A DNA stretch of 64,000 nucleotides from Salinihabitans flavidus (lineage in GTDB: Bacteria > Pseudomonadota > Alphaproteobacteria > Rhodobacterales > Rhodobacteraceae). The notes under the pieces are model-generated. The model made no database searches. It saw nothing but the letters and a program-made list of their open reading frames with translations, and was not told the origin of the DNA. Shown here piece by piece: positions 60,444 through 64,000 of the stretch (positions within the stretch are counted from its first letter, which is position 1; each line of letters begins with the position of its first letter). The stretch lies in the NCBI RefSeq assembly GCF_900110425.1, contig NZ_FODS01000002.1, positions 1-64,000 of the forward strand. Direction: 5' to 3'. A program made the position numbers and the translations under genes.

Positions 60444-61475
60444 ATGGACGCAATCATCCTGCAAATTCTGAACGGGCTCGACAAGGGCTCTGCCTATGCG
60501 CTGATCGCGCTTGGCCTGACATTGATTTTCGGCACGCTTGGCGTGGTGAATTTCGCCCACGGGGCGCTTTTCATGATCGGCGCCTTCTGCGCCGTCACAC
60601 TCAGCCGGATTCTCAATTTCAGCTTCGAGACCATCGACCCGGGAAAGACCGACTTTCTAGGCAATCCGGCCACGGTCGAGACGGCCTATCTGGAACATTG
60701 GTTCGGCCCCGAGGTGGGCGGTGCGATCATCGACTGGTCGGTGCCTCTGGCGATCCTGTTCTCGATCCCGGTCATGCTTGTGGTCGGTTTTGTGATGGAG
60801 CGCGGCTTGATCAAGCATTTCTACAAGCGCGAACACGCCGACCAGATCCTCGTGACCTTTGGTCTTGCGATCGTGCTTCAGGAAATCATCAAGTATTTCT
60901 ACGGCGCCAACCCGATCCCCACCCCGGCGCCCGATGCCTTTCGCGGCAGTCTGGATTTCGGTGTGCTTCTGGGCTTCGATCCCAACGCGATCATCTATCC
61001 CTACTGGCGGCTGGTCTATTTCCTCTTTGCCGCGGTGATCATCGGGGCGGTCTTTGCCTTCCTGCGATTCACCACCTTCGGCATGGTCGTGCGCGCGGGC
61101 ATGGCCGACCGGGAGACGGTGGGCCTTCTGGGTATCAATATCGACAAGCGGTTCACCATCATGTTCGGTATCGCGGCGGCGGTCGCGGGCATGGCGGGCG
61201 TGATGTATGCGCCGATCAATTCGCCCAACTACCACATGGGGATGGATTTTCTGGTGCTGAGCTTCGTCGTGGTCGTCGTCGGCGGCATGGGCTCTCTCCC
61301 CGGCGCGGTGCTGGCGGGGTTCCTGCTCGGAATTCTCGAAAGTTTCGCGTCGATGAACGAGGTGAAGTCGATCCTGCCCGGTATCGACCAAATCATCATC
61401 TACCTCGTTGCAATTATCATTCTGCTCACCCGTCCGCGGGGCCTGATGGGCCGCAAAGGCGTGATGGAGGGATAG
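60444..61475 (+). CDS. ABC transporter permease, LivH type
   Basis: A 343-residue inner-membrane permease with about eight helices. The LivH signature NGLDKGSAYALIALGLTLIFGTLGVVNFAHG opens the protein, and the cytoplasmic coupling loop (MVVRAGMADRETVGLLGINI) and the GGMGSLPGAVLAGFLLG block are intact. It forms a heterodimer with the next permease. The ATG at 60444 follows GGTGGGG. It is second in an operon of SBP-LivH-LivM-LivG-LivF order. Confidence 0.93.
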   Translation: MDAIILQILNGLDKGSAYALIALGLTLIFGTLGVVNFAHGALFMIGAFCAVTLSRILNFSFETIDPGKTDFLGNPATVETAYLEHWFGPEVGGAIIDWSVPLAILFSIPVMLVVGFVMERGLIKHFYKREHADQILVTFGLAIVLQEIIKYFYGANPIPTPAPDAFRGSLDFGVLLGFDPNAIIYPYWRLVYFLFAAVIIGAVFAFLRFTTFGMVVRAGMADRETVGLLGINIDKRFTIMFGIAAAVAGMAGVMYAPINSPNYHMGMDFLVLSFVVVVVGGMGSLPGAVLAGFLLGILESFASMNEVKSILPGIDQIIIYLVAIIILLTRPRGLMGRKGVMEG

Positions 61476-61478
61476 GCC

Positions 61479-62675
61479 ATGCTCGGACTGAATAGAAAAG
61501 ACTTCCTGCTGTTTCTGGTGGTGACCTTCCTCGCGCTGTTCGCGCCCATCCTGCTCAACCCCTTCCCGGTGGGGAGCGCGATGGCGCAGTTCAACGCGGG
61601 CTATCCCGACCTGATGCAGCGTTTCGTGATCTTTGGTATCTTCGCCATCGGATTCAACATCCTTTTCGGACTGACGGGCTACCTGTCGTTCGGACACGCG
61701 GCCTTTCTCGGGGTCGGAAGCTATTCCGTCGTCTGGATGTACAAGCTGCTCGACTACAACATCCTGCCGGGGCTGTTTCTGGCGATAGTGGTCTCGGCCG
61801 TCTTCGCACTGCTGATCGGCTTCATCTCGCTGCGCCGGTCGGGGATCTATTTCTCGATCCTGACGCTGGCCTTCGCGCAGATGAGCTTCAGCCTCGCGTA
61901 TTCGGTGCTGACCCCGATCACCAATGGCGAGACCGGCCTTCAGGTCTATACCAGCGATCCGCAGATCCTGATGTCGGGATTCTCACCAAGCAGCCCCCAT
62001 CTCTTCGGGCTGGTGATGAACGATTCGTCGTATCTGAAATTCGGGGGGTGGGAGTTCACGTTCAACAACGGCTACTACCTCTGCGCGGTGGTTCTGATGG
62101 TCGCCTTCTATCTTTCAATCCGCATCTTCCGGTCTCCCTTCGGGCTGATGCTGCGGGCGGTGAAATCGAACCAGACCCGCCTCAACTACACCGGGTTGAA
62201 TCCGCGGCCCTACACGCTCGCGGCCTTCGTGATCTCGGGCATGTATGCCGGGCTCGCAGGCGGGCTGATGGCGGCGATGGACCCGCTTGCCGGGGCGGAG
62301 CGGATGCAATGGACCGCCTCGGGCGAGGTCGTGCTGATGACCATTCTGGGCGGGGCCGGTACGCTGATCGGGCCGATCCTGGGCGCGGGCTTCATCAAGT
62401 ATTTCGAGAACATCTTCTCGAAGATCAACGACTCGATCCTGCACAGCTGGTTCGCCTTTCTGCCCGACGGGCTTGAGGATGCGGTGGTGTTCATCATCCA
62501 TCCCTTCATCGGCAAGGGCTGGCACCTGACGCTCGGTATCCTGTTTGTGCTGGTGGTCGTGTTCCTGCCCGGCGGGTTGGTGGAAGGCGGACAGCGCATC
62601 GCGCGGCTGTTCCGCCGCAAACCGGCCGACAAGACAGACAACGACACATCCGCCAAAACCGATCCCGCGGAATAA
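61479..62675 (+). CDS. ABC transporter permease, LivM type
   Basis: A 398-residue permease of about ten helices, starting three bases after the LivH gene. The LivM block [23 protein letters not shown] and the coupling loop ([39 protein letters not shown]) are present. Residues about 355-375 form a last hydrophobic segment, followed by a charged tail ([18 protein letters not shown]). It pairs with the LivH protein to make the channel. Confidence 0.93.
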   Translation: MLGLNRKDFLLFLVVTFLALFAPILLNPFPVGSAMAQFNAGYPDLMQRFVIFGIFAIGFNILFGLTGYLSFGHAAFLGVGSYSVVWMYKLLDYNILPGLFLAIVVSAVFALLIGFISLRRSGIYFSILTLAFAQMSFSLAYSVLTPITNGETGLQVYTSDPQILMSGFSPSSPHLFGLVMNDSSYLKFGGWEFTFNNGYYLCAVVLMVAFYLSIRIFRSPFGLMLRAVKSNQTRLNYTGLNPRPYTLAAFVISGMYAGLAGGLMAAMDPLAGAERMQWTASGEVVLMTILGGAGTLIGPILGAGFIKYFENIFSKINDSILHSWFAFLPDGLEDAVVFIIHPFIGKGWHLTLGILFVLVVVFLPGGLVEGGQRIARLFRRKPADKTDNDTSAKTDPAE

Positions 62676-62687
62676 GGAGGCACACCC

Positions 62688-63446
62688 ATGGGTATTCTCG
62701 AAGTCAAGGACGTGGGCAAACGGTTCGGCGGGTTGCAGGCGCTGGGGGACGTGAATCTCAGCGTCGCAGAAAACTCCTGCCATGCCATCATCGGACCCAA
62801 CGGCGCGGGCAAGTCTACGTTGCTCAATGTCTTGGTCGGCAAGCTCACCCCCGATACCGGGTCGGTGATGTTCGACGGGCAATCGGTGCTGGGCCTTTCG
62901 GCCCACAAGATCAACCAGATGGGTATAAGCCGGGTGTTCCAGACGCCGGAAATCTTCGGCGCGCTATCGGTGCTGGAAAACATGATGATCCCCTGCTTTG
63001 CCAAGCGCGACGGCTCCTTTCGGATGCATGCGATCGAGAACATGATGCGCGAAAAGGACATCGTGGACTGGGCGGACCGGATCCTCGCCGACGTGAACAT
63101 GGCCGACAAGCGGCACATGCACGCGGCCTCCATGTCGCGCGGCGACAAGCGGCGGCTTGAGATCGCTATGTGTCTCGCGCAGGAACCGCGGCTTCTGCTT
63201 CTCGATGAGCCGACCGCCGGGATGGCCCGCGCCGATACCAACAACACCATCGACCTGCTCAAGCAGATCAAGTCGGAGCGTGACATCACCATCGTGATCA
63301 TCGAACATGACATGCATGTGGTGTTCAGTCTTGCCGAGCGGATCACCGTTCTCGCGCAGGGCTCGCCGCTGGTCGAGGACACGCCCGAGAACATCAAGGG
63401 CCACCCCAAGGTGCGCGAAGCCTATCTTGGCGAAGCGGCGGCATAA
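62688..63446 (+). CDS. ABC transporter ATP-binding protein, LivG type
   Basis: A 252-residue ATPase with Walker A GPNGAGKS, Q-loop RVFQTPEIFG and Walker B RLLLLDEP. In place of the usual LSGG signature it has MSRGDKRRLEIA, where the first glycine is replaced by arginine; this SRGDKR form is known among LivG relatives of the amide/urea branch. A short TAAGGAGGCACACCC leader precedes the ATG. It works as a heterodimer with the LivF protein of the next gene. Confidence 0.92.
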   Translation: MGILEVKDVGKRFGGLQALGDVNLSVAENSCHAIIGPNGAGKSTLLNVLVGKLTPDTGSVMFDGQSVLGLSAHKINQMGISRVFQTPEIFGALSVLENMMIPCFAKRDGSFRMHAIENMMREKDIVDWADRILADVNMADKRHMHAASMSRGDKRRLEIAMCLAQEPRLLLLDEPTAGMARADTNNTIDLLKQIKSERDITIVIIEHDMHVVFSLAERITVLAQGSPLVEDTPENIKGHPKVREAYLGEAAA

Positions 63447-63458
63447 GGAGAGACTGCG

Positions 63459-64000
63459 ATGAACGTCAAACCGGACTTTTCGAAGGGCCGCAATTACGCC
63501 GAAACCGCCCCCGCCTTCCTCTCCGTTTGGAACATGGAGAGCTATTACGGTGAGAGCTATATCGTGCAGAACATCTCTTTCAACGTGCATGAGGGCGAGA
63601 TTCTTGCGCTTCTGGGCCGCAACGGCGCGGGCAAAACCTCGACCCTGCGATCCATCGCGCGAATGCTCAGCCCGCAGGTCACGCATGGCGAGATCTGGCT
63701 TGACCATCAACCGCTTCACACGATGGTCAGCCATCAGGCCGCGCAGGCCGGTATCGGCCTCGTGCCCGAGGATCGCTCCATCATCTCTGGTCTGACGGTT
63801 GAGGAAAACCTGCAACTTGCGCAGATCGCCCCGCCTGTCGGCTGGTCGATCGACCGTCTTTACGAACTGTTCCCCCGTCTGGGCGAGCGCCGACGTCAGG
63901 ACGGGGTGACGCTTTCGGGCGGGGAGCAGCAGATGCTCGCCATAGCCCGAGCGCTGGCGCGGGACATCAAGGTGCTGCTGCTCGATGAACCTTATGAGGG
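63459..64000 (+). CDS. ABC transporter ATP-binding protein, LivF type (partial)
   Basis: Runs off the window after 180 complete codons, so the 3' end is missing. MNVKPDFSKGRNYAETAPAF begins the frame; Walker A LGRNGAGKTS, the LivF-type Q-region GIGLVPEDRSIISGLTVEENL, signature LSGGEQQMLAIARAL and Walker B VLLLDEPYEG are visible. The SD is TAAGGAGAGACTGCG. The N-terminal extension of about 20 residues before the core is longer than in LivF itself. Confidence 0.92.
   Translation, partial: MNVKPDFSKGRNYAETAPAFLSVWNMESYYGESYIVQNISFNVHEGEILALLGRNGAGKTSTLRSIARMLSPQVTHGEIWLDHQPLHTMVSHQAAQAGIGLVPEDRSIISGLTVEENLQLAQIAPPVGWSIDRLYELFPRLGERRRQDGVTLSGGEQQMLAIARALARDIKVLLLDEPYE

Noticed and set aside
1-64000. 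CRISPR array, integrase-bounded island, or rRNA operon
   Set aside because: No regular spacer-repeat structure, no integrase gene and no rRNA sequence were seen.

Overview
The window looks like a chromosomal segment from a GC-rich alphaproteobacterium of the Rhodobacteraceae (Roseobacter/Rhodobacter relatives). The evidence is a GapR (DUF2312) gene, an alphaproteobacterial ETC complex I 18-kDa-type subunit gene, an ScfR-type regulator, DHOR/imelysin iron genes and CCA-encoding tRNA-Met and tRNA-Thr genes. No plasmid, phage or CRISPR structure is visible. All product names come from reading the translated sequence and from family knowledge; no database search was run.

Layout. 1-5.1 kb is a worn, mobile-element-touched stretch: a complete IS110-family (IS1111-like) insertion sequence, a 5'-truncated ABC-2 permease, a glycine-zipper/OmpA lipoprotein, a Crp/Fnr regulator, a broken DUF3309 gene and a scrap of an IS3-type transposase. 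5.1-10.5 kb holds small envelope and stress proteins (AI-2E transporter, holin-like protein, DUF883, a 24-residue membrane peptide, SH3 protein, DUF3185) and an acidic OmpA protein. 10.9-16.1 kb is an RND efflux pump with its divergent TetR regulator and a candidate operator.

16.2-24.2 kb is a catabolic unit: a second TetR regulator, a NitT/TauT-type ABC transporter, an amidase, an NAD-dependent epimerase-like protein, a GNAT protein and a DapA-like lyase. It carries three copies of a near-perfect 16-bp palindrome. 24.4-27.9 kb has tRNA-Met and an acyl-CoA cluster (two MaoC proteins, an LCAD-type dehydrogenase and an AMACR-like racemase). 27.9-32.8 kb is housekeeping: hemE, hemC, a complex I subunit and uvrB.

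33.0-38.9 kb is an iron unit on the minus strand: imelysin, Bfd, bacterioferritin, di-heme oxidoreductase, a second imelysin and DUF1513. 39.4-43.7 kb has tRNA-Thr and a second RND pump. 43.9-50.2 kb holds an uncharacterised protein, an iron-type ABC permease without partners, gapR, a FadB/FadJ-like fusion enzyme and a DksA-like protein. 50.3-52.6 kb is a persulfide/sulfur operon. 52.6-58.7 kb holds a FliM/FliN-like protein, a symporter-histidine kinase hybrid, a receiver protein and an ScfR-type regulator. 58.9-64 kb is a branched-chain-amino-acid-type ABC transporter; its last gene runs off the end.

The observations I rate highest are: a terminal repeat of the IS110 element that can pair with the ribosome site of its own transposase, next to a probable guide-RNA region; the palindrome family of the 16-24 kb unit with a strong leader hairpin; an 11-bp-periodic repeat found in two distant intergenic gaps; and a three-hairpin gap inside the last ABC operon.
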